Of a DNA stretch of 13,630 nt, positions 1 to 7,225 are shown in pieces. Made by a program: the position numbers and the translations under genes. Under the pieces are notes generated by a model. That model saw only the letters and a program-made list of their open reading frames with translations. It did not search any database and had not been told where the DNA came from. The first letter of the stretch is position 1, and each line of letters starts with the position of its first letter. Origin of the DNA: Campylobacterales bacterium (GTDB taxonomy: Bacteria > Campylobacterota > Campylobacteria > Campylobacterales > JALSKU01). The stretch is taken from contig JALVWW010000094.1 of NCBI GenBank assembly GCA_027023175.1, positions 1 to 13,630 of the forward strand, read 5' to 3'.

Positions 1-520
1 TTAGTTTTAGTGTCTCAATACTAGCTCTAATCGCCTCAATAGAGGTTTGCTCTTTTTCAAATTGCTCCTTTGAGGCACCTTTTACCTTTAGTAGCTTTTT
101 TGTTCTTTGATGAGTTTTTAAAAGATTGTTAAGCGCTATCTTTTGAGAATTAATCTGTGACTTTAAAGATGATATTGAAAAGTTTAAAGATTGAAGTTTG
201 GTTTTAAGATCTTTATCATCAAGTCTTGCTATAACTTCACCTTTTTTTACAGATTTGCCATTGTTGACTATATACAACACTCTTCCGCTCATCCTTGTGC
301 TTATCTTTACATCATCATTGCTTTTAGAGGTAGCAAGATATGGTAAAGTTAAAAGCACATGAGACAATCTTGGATGCATCGTTTTTACTCTCATATCATA
401 AACAACCGGTTTGGGCAGTTTAGCCTCGGCATCTTTTTTTCTTTTTATGAGTGTCAATCCTCCTTTAATAGCTCCTGTTATCACTAAAATAACAACTAAA
501 AATATCAATACTTTTTTCAT
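1..520 (-). CDS. RND/HlyD-type periplasmic membrane fusion (adaptor) protein, partial (C-terminus outside window)
   Basis: The frame is open from an ATG at 518-520 to the window edge, giving 173 codons, so the 3' part is missing. An AGGGAG ribosome site lies just upstream of the ATG. The protein begins with a short membrane anchor (about residues 3-16). A biotinyl-lipoyl-like hairpin follows (about 72-103, including ISTRMSGRVLYIVNNGKSV and KKGEVIARLDD). Then comes a Lys/Gln-rich coiled-coil segment (from about 105). This is the usual order in adaptors that bridge an inner-membrane pump and a TolC channel. The tolC-like gene 51 nt upstream and tetR before it indicate an efflux operon; the pump gene is expected just beyond position 1. 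Family assignment is firm; the substrate is unknown. Confidence 0.88.
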   Translation of the reverse strand, partial: MKKVLIFLVVILVITGAIKGGLTLIKRKKDAEAKLPKPVVYDMRVKTMHPRLSHVLLTLPYLATSKSNDDVKISTRMSGRVLYIVNNGKSVKKGEVIARLDDKDLKTKLQSLNFSISSLKSQINSQKIALNNLLKTHQRTKKLLKVKGASKEQFEKEQTSIEAIRASIETLKL

Positions 521-571
521 CTTTTCTCCCTTTGATTTGTGACTCGTGATTAGTTCTAAAACCTAAATCCT

Positions 572-1855
572 CTATTTAACTATCTCAGATAAATCATTTC
601 CATATATCACGGCAAGTTTAGCTAGTGTTTGCCATTTTTGAGATACGGCTTCATAATAGTTTGCTTTAGCATTTACAACTGCATCTTCATACCTTAAATA
701 ATCCTCTTCAGTCATTCTTCCCTCCTTAAATGCTACTTTTGCATACTTTAGCAAATCTTCCTCTTTTTTGATGTTTGTTGCTCTTAGCTTTTGAGAATCT
801 ATTAAAAGTTTAAACTGTTTTTGCAAAGCAAGACTTTGAGCTTTTAGTTCCTCTTTTGTTTTTTCTAGCTTCATTTTATCTTTCATGATAGTTATCTTTT
901 TTATTTGTATATCTGCATCCATTGTTTTATCATACAAAGGCATTGTCAATCCCAAAGAGTAGTATCCATAGCCTCTATGCACATCTTTGCCGTATTTTAT
1001 ATCATTTTGAGCATAATTTTCACTCCAATAAATTGAAAAAGATACTTTTGGATAGTATCTTTGATATTTTGAGGCTTTATAATCACTCATAGAAGCATAT
1101 ACAACTTCCTCTAGTGGTTTCAAGGCATAAAAACTACTTTTATCTATTTGTAAATTCATCTGCATTGGTATTGATTTTTTTAAAGTAATACCTGTTAAAC
1201 TTTGAATAGTTGAAATAACTAAAGCCTTTTTTATCTCTATATTATTGATAGCTATATTTGTCTGATTTATTCTCTCATCTATCTTATCAAGTGCAATAGC
1301 CGGGGTTCGTCCACTATTGACTGATATAACTAAGTTGTCTCTTGTTTTTTGTAAAGAATTTTTATTGGTTTTTAAAGCAGTAATTAAACTATCAAGATAC
1401 TCTAAAGATGCATTTGCACCTAAAACAATAGCTTCATTTTCATAAAAATTGAGTCTTTTTTTAAATTTTGCACTTTTTGCAAAATGTTTTGTTTTTTTGC
1501 TCAATGCACTCAACTCTTTTACAAAAATTGGAATATCAGCCTTAAAACCTACTTTTTCAATGCTATTTGAAAAAGGAATAGGATCATTTTGAGCTGTAAG
1601 TTGAGCCGTTTCTAAAGGGTCAAGAGGTCTTAGATTGGTTGGTGAATTATAGTGTGTATATGCTGCAAAGATATTTATTTTGGGATAATATGCGGCATTT
1701 ACTTTAGCCTTTGTAGCTTTGGCAATTTTTTCTACGGCGGTATCAATTTTACTAACAGGCTGTTTTTTTAAAGTTTGAAATAACTCTTTTAAACTTAAAG
1801 CTTGTAAATTAAGCCCTATTAGTAAAATAATAAATATTGTTAAAATTCTCAGCAT
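572..1855 (-). CDS. TolC-like outer-membrane efflux protein
   Basis: The gene encodes 427 residues with a signal peptide at 1-19 (hydrophobic core ILTIFIILLIGLNLQA). The rest is mostly long helices and coiled coil, with two repeats of alternating helical and strand-forming sequence, as in the outer membrane factor family. The length is normal for that family. The strand-like segment YGYYSLGLTMPLYDK (about residues 297-311) resembles the beta-barrel part, and the conserved 'NY.EAVSQKWQTLAKLAVIYG' style C-terminal helix is present. The start is supported by AAGGAGAGGAG just before the ATG. It lies 20 nt after tetR and 51 nt before the adaptor gene, so all three are probably co-transcribed. It would form the exit duct of the tripartite pump. 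Sequence similarity in this family is low, so the call rests on architecture and context. Confidence 0.85.
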   Translation of the reverse strand: MLRILTIFIILLIGLNLQALSLKELFQTLKKQPVSKIDTAVEKIAKATKAKVNAAYYPKINIFAAYTHYNSPTNLRPLDPLETAQLTAQNDPIPFSNSIEKVGFKADIPIFVKELSALSKKTKHFAKSAKFKKRLNFYENEAIVLGANASLEYLDSLITALKTNKNSLQKTRDNLVISVNSGRTPAIALDKIDERINQTNIAINNIEIKKALVISTIQSLTGITLKKSIPMQMNLQIDKSSFYALKPLEEVVYASMSDYKASKYQRYYPKVSFSIYWSENYAQNDIKYGKDVHRGYGYYSLGLTMPLYDKTMDADIQIKKITIMKDKMKLEKTKEELKAQSLALQKQFKLLIDSQKLRATNIKKEEDLLKYAKVAFKEGRMTEEDYLRYEDAVVNAKANYYEAVSQKWQTLAKLAVIYGNDLSEIVK

Positions 1856-1875
1856 AACTCCTCTCCTTTTGCAAT

Positions 1876-2496
1876 TTATGCTTTTAGCATTTTTACTATT
1901 TTTTTATATATATAAGATGACAACTCTTTTTCACCACAATCATCGCAAACATCAGCACCAAACTCTTTTGCCACTCTTTTTCGTAGGCTTTTGGTAGATA
2001 TAAAAAGATTGATAGTGCCTGTTATCATAAAGTGTATGATGATGGGCTCTATATCAAAAAAACATCCTCTCTCTTTACCTCTTTTTAATATATCACTTAA
2101 AAGTAAAAAGATTTGCTTCAAGCCTACAAACATATCATCAGGCAAATTTTTAGCCCCACTTCCAAGCTCGGCTAACATCAAAGATGAAAGATAGGGGTTG
2201 TTCCATGCATAGTTACAAAATGTCTCTATAAATATCTTAAGCTCATCATTTGGTTTATCTGCCTTTTTGATATCTTCAACGATTTGCTCATAAATCTCAT
2301 CTAAAAGAGTATTTACCACTTTTTCATACAGTTTTGCTTTATTTTTAAAATAGTAGTAAATCATAGCTTTATTGATATCAGCCTCTTTTGCAATAAGATC
2401 CACACTCACTCCATCAAATCCGTCTCTTGCAAACAGTTTCATAGCTGTGTTAATGATATTTTTTTGTGTTCTTTTGCTGTCTCTAACAATACCCAT
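1876..2496 (-). CDS. TetR/AcrR-family transcriptional repressor of the efflux operon
   Basis: The gene encodes 206 residues. The N-terminal TetR helix-turn-helix covers about 12-58: IINTAMKLFARDGFDGVSVD, then IAKEADINKAMIYYYFKNKA, with the classic YYYF.NK recognition-helix end. The rest is an all-helical ligand-binding and dimerisation domain. It is first in an operon with the tolC-like and adaptor genes, the usual place for a local repressor. A palindrome sits between its -10 box and start codon, which suggests autorepression. One oddity is a CDDC pair at residues 184-187 near the C-terminus, plus C94 and C145; this could bind metal or thiol reagents, but I have no proof. The inducing ligand cannot be read from the sequence. 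Confidence 0.92.
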   Translation of the reverse strand: MGIVRDSKRTQKNIINTAMKLFARDGFDGVSVDLIAKEADINKAMIYYYFKNKAKLYEKVVNTLLDEIYEQIVEDIKKADKPNDELKIFIETFCNYAWNNPYLSSLMLAELGSGAKNLPDDMFVGLKQIFLLLSDILKRGKERGCFFDIEPIIIHFMITGTINLFISTKSLRKRVAKEFGADVCDDCGEKELSSYIYKKIVKMLKA

Positions 2497-2508
2497 AAAC
2501 TATCCTTT

Positions 2509-2531
2509 AACTAACTATTTAGTTGATTATA
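2509..2531 (-). promoter_or_regulatory. Promoter -10 and probable TetR operator for the tetR-tolC-adaptor operon
   Basis: Read on the minus strand, a perfect TATAAT lies at 2526-2531. It is followed by the palindrome AACTAA-N4-TTAGTT (2509-2524), which covers the expected transcription start, and then an AAAGGA ribosome site and the tetR ATG. No good -35 box is visible, which is common in Campylobacterota. A repressor bound here would block initiation. Assigning the site to this TetR is inference from position. Confidence 0.62.
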
Positions 2532-2598
2532 ATACTTTTATCATAAATATATCCTTAAAATGATAAAATTTGTGTCACCCACAATGCTATATGTGTAG

Positions 2599-2754
2599 AT
2601 ATCTCTATATATCAATAACCTTTGCGAAAATGTAAAAAATTCCAATCAAAGTAATACACTCGGATTTAAATTGGTACAATCACCAGTGTTTAATCAACCA
2701 AACGGTACTATTGAAGCTGATAATTTTTCTTATACCATAAAAAGGTATTTATAG
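2599..2754 (+). pseudogene. Remnant of the C-terminal end of a sensor histidine kinase (ATPase domain)
   Basis: A plus-strand frame is open from just after a TAG (2596-2598) to a TAG at 2752-2754: 51 codons, with no start codon that would make a sensible protein. Its translation contains SNTLGFKLVQ, then NQPNGTIEADN, then FSYTIKRYL before the stop. This matches the order G2-box-like 'S.LG.KLV', a 'NQL.GTIE.D' segment and the final 'F.I.F' strand seen at the C-termini of histidine kinases common in Campylobacterota. The N box, phosphoacceptor His and sensor region are absent. It therefore looks like the tail of a deleted gene. The call comes from motif recognition alone; a profile search would decide it. 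Confidence 0.6.
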
Positions 2755-2812
2755 AGACTTGACTATTCCCAATAGAAAGTGCTCTATTGGGGAGATAGTC
2801 AAAAAGGTATTT
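2739..2812. repeat. 12-nt perfect direct repeat flanking a hairpin
   Basis: AAAAAGGTATTT occurs at 2739-2750 and again at 2801-2812, with the hairpin 2761-2800 between. The first copy forms the last codons of the histidine kinase remnant. The repeat could be a duplication scar or chance in AT-rich DNA. Confidence 0.55.
2761..2800. terminator. Hairpin between convergent ends, candidate terminator
   Basis: GACTAT (2761-2766) pairs with ATAGTC (2795-2800), and CCCAATAG (2768-2775) pairs with CTATTGGG (2784-2791). The apical loop has 8 nt and there is a small internal loop. The hairpin lies 6 nt after the stop of the plus-strand kinase remnant and 16 nt beyond the stop of the minus-strand chemoreceptor gene, as expected for a shared terminator. 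No clean U-tract follows on either strand, so the call is tentative. Confidence 0.45.
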
Positions 2813-2816
2813 TAAG

Positions 2817-4955
2817 CTATTGGCTCTTTTTTTCTCTTAATAGTTGGTTTAGCATCTTGAAGAGTTCACTGGAATTTTTCTCCCAATCTTTGGCCAAAGC
2901 CAAAATCTCATCAGCTTTTTCTATGGTTTGATTGGTTTTAATGTATTCGAGTATATCCTTGATAATCTTATGAACATTTTTATGAGGGTCTGCAATAGCC
3001 GGATAAGAAGGGAGTTTTCCATACTCTTTTACTATCTCGGCACTTGTATACCATTTTCCAAATCTACAACTGTTCTCATCATCGAACTGCATACTGCCGT
3101 TTTCTCTGTATATGGCCTGATAGCCTTTTGATTTAAATATCATATGGTCTATCTTTACAAGTGTCAAATAAAGCTCATTTGCTATATCTTCATTTTTCTT
3201 CTTGGTTACTCTTGAGCTTTCAATGAGGCTGTCAAGAGTATTGGTAAATTCACTTAGTTTCTCGGTTGATTCGGTAGTAATTTGCTCAGTCTTTTCATTG
3301 CTTTCGAGCATCTCATTAGAGTTTTGTTTTAGTATGTTGATATTGGCTTCGACTTCTCCCGTGGCTTTTTGAGTTCTCTCAGCCAGTTTTCTTACCTCGT
3401 CAGCAACCACAGCAAAGCCTCTTCCATGCTCTCCCGCACGGGCTGCTTCGATAGCAGCATTCAGTGCAAGTAGGTTGGTTTGGTCTGATATATCTTTTAT
3501 AAGTGACATAACATTGCTTATCTCTTCGACATTTTCATTTACCTGCTCCGAGCTTTCTCTGGCTGTATGCATCATTTGGGCAATGGTATTGATATTGTCG
3601 ACAAGGTCATTTACACTTGATTGTACTTCACTTACTATATTTTCAGCTTTGTCATTTATCTTGTTTATATCTGCAATACTCTCCATATTATTTGTTAGTG
3701 ACTCTTGAAGGTCGCTTGCATCATGCACGGAACCTTCTATGAGATTGTCCGCCAAAGATGTGAAAAGTTTGCTTTTTTTGAGATTGGCTTTTGCCTCTTT
3801 TTCTGCTTCGTTTGCTATCTTGGCTTCCTCTTCAGCCTCTTTTGCTATCTCTTCAACTTTTTCAATGAACTGATTGAAGTTATGGATAGCTTTTCCTATC
3901 TCATCGTTTGATTCTATATCTATTCTTCTTGAGAGGTCAGCATCTCCCTCGGCTAGTTCTTGACTTACTCTGGCCAAGTTATTTATGGGTTTTATCACTA
4001 TTTTGTTTACCATGAAAAGTATGATCAATAAGACAAGAAGGTCAAGTATGCCTATAAGTATGATTTGTTCTTTTAGTTTTGAAATATTTGTATCGATTAA
4101 TTTGTTGATAATTTCACTCTTAACCCCCATTAGAGCATAACCGACGGTTACACCGTCAAACCTTTTCAAGGGATAAGCTTTTGTAAAATAGCTGTTATCT
4201 ATTACGTATTTGTCACTTATAGATTTTTTCAAACTAAAGTTGTTTGATAAAACATAGTTTAAAAATTCTTTATCTATATGCTTGGTGCTTGAGAGCGGAT
4301 ATCCCTCTTTTTTGTATTTTACCTTTTTCATCATTGATGCAAAGCTTTTATCCAAAAAGTATAAAAAATCTATCTTGTTTTTTTTCAGTGCTCCGCCAAA
4401 GTTGTTTACACCTCCGCTAAAATCAAGCAAAGCTATCAATTCCTCGCTGCTAAATACCGGGAATACACTTCTAAGCCTTAAACCTTTTGATGATTCTTCA
4501 AATGTAACAAGTGGCTTTTTACTTGCTAAAACTTTTTTGTATGAATTTAGACTCACCTTTTCACCGTGACTTTTTGGATTCCATGACTTTATGATAGACT
4601 TTAAATTGTTACTAACTATATGAACATTTACCTTTTTAAAAGGAGTATTTTCTCTATAAAGTTTTCCTATGCCTGCAAGTATCCTCTCAAGTTCCACCCT
4701 GTCATTTGCCAACAGTGCATCTATGATCATTTTATTCTTTGCCAAAAGCATGGCATTTGTTATCCATACATTTTTTTTGGCTGTTATTTGATCGTTTAGA
4801 GCTATCTTAAAACTATTAGCTTCTTGAGTATATGTCTCTTTTTTTAGATCCCCTATGCTTGAATACTCTCTTGCGGTAAAAAATAAAAAACCAAGCAGTA
4901 TCACCAGTATGATAGGTATCTGTATCTTTTTGTTGATAGATAGATTTTTATACAT
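2817..4955 (-). CDS. Methyl-accepting chemotaxis protein with Cache-like sensor and C-terminal CZB zinc-binding domain
   Basis: The gene encodes 712 residues. TM1 is at about 12-27, a Cache-like periplasmic sensor at about 30-290, TM2 at about 298-316, and HAMP at about 317-370. The signalling coiled coil has its hairpin tip at about 488-525 (ISDQTNLLALNAAIEAARAG, then EHGRGFAVVADEVRKLAERT). The C-terminal CZB domain covers about 600-690. The CZB zinc ligands are visible: H604 (KIDHMIF), C630 (SCRFGKW), H658 and H662 (DPHKNVH). The cytoplasmic part is short and ends in the CZB domain instead of a CheR-tethering pentapeptide. CZB domains in known receptors bind zinc and respond to oxidants such as hypochlorite. 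The gene stands alone with its own promoter and is followed by a hairpin. The ligand of the sensor domain is unknown. Confidence 0.93.
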   Translation of the reverse strand: MYKNLSINKKIQIPIILVILLGFLFFTAREYSSIGDLKKETYTQEANSFKIALNDQITAKKNVWITNAMLLAKNKMIIDALLANDRVELERILAGIGKLYRENTPFKKVNVHIVSNNLKSIIKSWNPKSHGEKVSLNSYKKVLASKKPLVTFEESSKGLRLRSVFPVFSSEELIALLDFSGGVNNFGGALKKNKIDFLYFLDKSFASMMKKVKYKKEGYPLSSTKHIDKEFLNYVLSNNFSLKKSISDKYVIDNSYFTKAYPLKRFDGVTVGYALMGVKSEIINKLIDTNISKLKEQIILIGILDLLVLLIILFMVNKIVIKPINNLARVSQELAEGDADLSRRIDIESNDEIGKAIHNFNQFIEKVEEIAKEAEEEAKIANEAEKEAKANLKKSKLFTSLADNLIEGSVHDASDLQESLTNNMESIADINKINDKAENIVSEVQSSVNDLVDNINTIAQMMHTARESSEQVNENVEEISNVMSLIKDISDQTNLLALNAAIEAARAGEHGRGFAVVADEVRKLAERTQKATGEVEANINILKQNSNEMLESNEKTEQITTESTEKLSEFTNTLDSLIESSRVTKKKNEDIANELYLTLVKIDHMIFKSKGYQAIYRENGSMQFDDENSCRFGKWYTSAEIVKEYGKLPSYPAIADPHKNVHKIIKDILEYIKTNQTIEKADEILALAKDWEKNSSELFKMLNQLLREKKSQ

Positions 4956-4989
4956 CTCTTCCCCTTTGTATATATAAAAAATATCATAA

Positions 4990-5018
4990 ATTGTACCATT
5001 TTTTATATATAATGTAAA
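4990..5018 (-). promoter_or_regulatory. Sigma-70-type promoter of the CZB chemoreceptor gene
   Basis: On the minus strand TTTACA (5013-5018) is followed after 17 nt by TACAAT (4990-4995), with TGG directly before the -10 box (extended -10). An AGGGGAA ribosome site and the ATG at 4955 follow. This separates the chemoreceptor from the arsenic operon that ends at 5069. Confidence 0.65.
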
Positions 5019-5068
5019 GACAAGCTTAATTTTATAATTTTATCTAATAATTTAACTTTTTATTTTGT

Positions 5069-5992
5069 TTATTGTCTATCCAATTGATTATAATAGTTTT
5101 CAATATTGTGCAAATTAAGCTGTCTGTAAAAAGGTGTATTTTTCTTTTTGTAGTTATTTTCCGGGAAATTTTTTGCTATGTCGCTTGGGTCTGCTACATC
5201 ATCATACCCTTTTTGTACCGTTTTTTTAAGGAGTTTTAGATACTCAAGAGTATCTTTGTATGAGTTTGCACTAAAGTCATCACCGTGACCTGCTGCTATA
5301 TGCTTGGCTTTTAGCTTGGCAAGTTTTTTTAGAGCCTTTATCCAGCCGTCCACATTTGAGTGTTTTGTATAGTTTAACATTCTGCCGTTAAAGACCATAT
5401 TTCCTACAAACAAAAAACTGTCTTTTGGAGAGTAAACGGCGATATCGCTTTTCTCTTCAGAAACTTTGCTCGGCTTTAAAATGATGAGAGTTTTTTTGCT
5501 CCCTTTTATCTTGTATCCATCACCTGCCAATATATCGGCTTTTATCACTTTTGTCCCTTTCATTACTGACTTTGGAAGCAGATGCTTCATCCTCTCAAAT
5601 TTTTGGGGATTGTTTTTTATATCTTCATTTATCATCTTTCCGCCAACTATTTTGGCTCCCTTTTCTTTAAAAAATGAAGCTCCCTGAGTTCTGTCATCAT
5701 GATAGTTTGACAAAATGATATAAGAGACTTTTTTATGCGGGTACTCTTTTTTTATAAGATTATAAAACTCTTTTGCAAATATATACGTCGGACCCGCATC
5801 AAGCACAACTATACTATCACCCATATCCACATAGCACATATTTGAAACAAAGCCTTTGTTTTTCTTTGTCGGAGGCGCAAAATCCCCTACAACACAACTT
5901 ATATCTTTTGTGATATGCTTTGGCTTTAAATTATACACATTTGCAAACAAACCTACCGATAATACTGCAGTTATCAATACTTTTTTAACCAT
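5069..5992 (-). CDS. Exported MBL-fold (SoxH-like) protein lacking most metal ligands
   Basis: The gene encodes 307 residues with a signal peptide at about 1-17. The layout follows metallo-beta-lactamase-fold proteins of the quinoprotein-relay or SoxH-like type: SIVVLDAGPTYIF (about 60-72), the site usually written HxHxDH, FVGNMVFNGR (195-204), and AAGHGDD (233-239). However, the first motif reads N96-Y-H98-D-D100-R101, so the first and last histidines are Asn and Arg. The usual GP.HTP histidine aligns with K176 (KPSKV), and the bridging Asp of 'GD.VFNGR' is N198. Only H98, D100 and H236 remain. It overlaps the thioredoxin-like gene by 8 nt and ends the arsenic operon. I infer a binding or redox-related pseudoenzyme, or an enzyme with altered metal use; function unknown. 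Confidence 0.8.
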   Translation of the reverse strand: MVKKVLITAVLSVGLFANVYNLKPKHITKDISCVVGDFAPPTKKNKGFVSNMCYVDMGDSIVVLDAGPTYIFAKEFYNLIKKEYPHKKVSYIILSNYHDDRTQGASFFKEKGAKIVGGKMINEDIKNNPQKFERMKHLLPKSVMKGTKVIKADILAGDGYKIKGSKKTLIILKPSKVSEEKSDIAVYSPKDSFLFVGNMVFNGRMLNYTKHSNVDGWIKALKKLAKLKAKHIAAGHGDDFSANSYKDTLEYLKLLKKTVQKGYDDVADPSDIAKNFPENNYKKKNTPFYRQLNLHNIENYYNQLDRQ

Positions 5993-6227
5993 TACTTTCC
6001 TTTAATATTTTTACAATTTCATCTACTGTCAAAAGCTTTCCTGTGCTTATCACTTTACCATCCACTACAAATCCGGGAGTACTCATCACTCCATACTCCA
6101 TTATCTTAGCAATATCCTCCACTTTTTCAATGGAGTGAAAACCGCCTACCTGCCTTAAAGCCTCTTTTGTTCTTGCTTCAAGCTCTTTGCATTTTGCACA
6201 TCCAGTACCTAATATCTCTATCTTCAT
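5985..6227 (-). CDS. Small thioredoxin-fold (redox-active disulfide type) protein
   Basis: The gene encodes 80 residues. The CXXC site is C10-A-K-C13 in ILGTGCAKCKELE, and the cis-proline region is MSTPGFVVDGK (48-58, Pro51). This is the compact thioredoxin-fold family often annotated as redox-active disulfide protein 2 or thioredoxin family protein. I place the start at ATG 6225-6227 because GTAGGAG lies 5 nt upstream and the family begins with MKIEILG; an upstream ATG at 6269 would add 14 residues but falls in a palindrome and has no good ribosome site. The gene follows the TPFCSCS permease and overlaps the MBL gene by 8 nt. This permease-thioredoxin pairing recurs in bacteria, and the small protein may handle a thiol-bound substrate or keep cysteines of the permease or ArsC reduced (inference). 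Confidence 0.87.
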   Translation of the reverse strand: MKIEILGTGCAKCKELEARTKEALRQVGGFHSIEKVEDIAKIMEYGVMSTPGFVVDGKVISTGKLLTVDEIVKILKESNG

Positions 6228-6253
6228 TTTTTCTCCTACTTTAGTTTTTTTAG

Positions 6254-6280
6254 TAACCTCGGTTATCATAACCGTGGTTA
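6254..6280. promoter_or_regulatory. 27-bp near-palindrome built from two TAACC-N2-GGTTA units
   Basis: TAACCTCGGTTA (6254-6265) and TAACCGTGGTTA (6269-6280) are each palindromic, and together they form a larger dyad with 12 of 13 pairs matching around position 6267. It starts at the base after the permease stop codon (6281-6283 read in reverse) and lies before the ribosome site of the thioredoxin-like gene. It could be an operator dimer site or an mRNA hairpin that tunes expression of the downstream genes. No U-tract follows on the minus strand, so it is not a standard terminator. Confidence 0.55.
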
Positions 6281-7225
6281 TTATAATATAAAATTAAACA
6301 GATACCCAACCCCAATGATACCCAAGCCTACGATACCAAAAAATATGGCTATAAGCTTTATATGAAGTATCTTTTTAAGTATCATGGCTTCCGGCAGGCT
6401 AAGTGCGGTTATAGCCATCATAAAGCTAAGTGCCGTTCCTAAAGCCATACCTTTGGCAGTCAAAACTTGCACCAAAGGCATAACTCCCGCCGCATTTGAA
6501 TACATCGGGATGCCAGCAAGTACCGCTACCAATACGGCAAAAGGATTGTCCTTACCGGCATATTTTACTATCAAATCGCTTGGAACATATCCGTGGATGA
6601 AAGCTCCTATACCCACACCTATAAGCACATAGAGCCAAATCTTTTTAAATATATCCCAGGTATATTCCCAAGACTCTTTTACTCTTTGTTTGAATGTCAT
6701 CTTTATCTTGACTTCACCAAGCTCTCCCTCAAGCGGCTTTACAGGTATCAGGATATACTTTTCCATATTGAGCCTGCCTATAAAATATCCTCCAAAGATT
6801 GCCACAAAAAGACCAAAACCTATATATACGGCGGTTATCTTCCAGCCAAAAAGTCCAAAAAGCAAAGCTATGGCGATTTCGTTATTCATTGGAGAGCTTA
6901 TCAAAAAACTAAACGTCACCCCAAGAGGAATTCTTGCCTGAACAAATCCCAAAAAAAGCGGAATTGCACTACAGCTGCAAAATGGAGTTATGATACCGAA
7001 AAGTGCAGCTAGTACATTACCGTAAAATTCACTCTTTCCCTGCAAGTGGGCTCGAACATATTCGGTATTGAAATGAGTCCTTAAGTATGATACTGCAAAA
7101 ATGATAATGATAAGCAAAAACCAAATTTTAATGGTATCATATATAAAAAAGTTTATAGTATCATTTACTCTGCCGCTTAGTCCTAAAATATTTATCGTTA
7201 AATAATCAACTGTCTCTTTCCACAT
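6281..7225 (-). CDS. ArsP-type permease (TPFCSCS family), probable organoarsenical or metalloid efflux
   Basis: The gene encodes 314 residues with about eight to nine hydrophobic segments and a central hydrophilic loop (about 154-190). The signature TPFCSCS is at 80-86 (Cys83 and Cys85), followed by AIPLFLGFVQARIPLGVTFS and LISSPMNNE, typical of the ArsP/DUF318 permease family. Characterised ArsP proteins, including one from Campylobacter jejuni, export trivalent organoarsenicals such as methylarsenite or roxarsone; other relatives are uncharacterised. Its ATG overlaps the arsC stop by one base (TAATG), so the two are translationally coupled. The ars operon context supports an arsenic-related role. 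I leave the symbol empty because the family also contains proteins with other or unknown substrates. Confidence 0.85.
   Translation of the reverse strand: MWKETVDYLTINILGLSGRVNDTINFFIYDTIKIWFLLIIIIFAVSYLRTHFNTEYVRAHLQGKSEFYGNVLAALFGIITPFCSCSAIPLFLGFVQARIPLGVTFSFLISSPMNNEIAIALLFGLFGWKITAVYIGFGLFVAIFGGYFIGRLNMEKYILIPVKPLEGELGEVKIKMTFKQRVKESWEYTWDIFKKIWLYVLIGVGIGAFIHGYVPSDLIVKYAGKDNPFAVLVAVLAGIPMYSNAAGVMPLVQVLTAKGMALGTALSFMMAITALSLPEAMILKKILHIKLIAIFFGIVGLGIIGVGYLFNFIL

Larger units (their letters stand above)
2497..2816. other. 320-nt intergenic region between tetR and the CZB chemoreceptor gene
   Basis: This is the longest gene-free stretch of the window. It holds the tetR promoter and operator (2509-2531), a decayed 3' end of a plus-strand histidine kinase gene (2599-2754), a 12-nt direct repeat (2739-2750 and 2801-2812) and a hairpin (2761-2800). 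From 2532 to 2598 I see only AT-rich sequence. No tRNA, CRISPR or intact small gene is visible. Confidence 0.75.

Noticed and set aside
6228..6269. Upstream ATG for the thioredoxin-like gene
   Set aside because: It lies in the double palindrome and lacks a good ribosome site. The ATG at 6225-6227 has GTAGGAG at proper distance and matches the family start.
6593..7012. 139-codon plus-strand frame antisense to the permease gene
   Set aside because: It is opposite a clear membrane protein gene, has no recognisable motif and no plausible ribosome site or promoter. Other plus-strand frames in the window fail in the same way.
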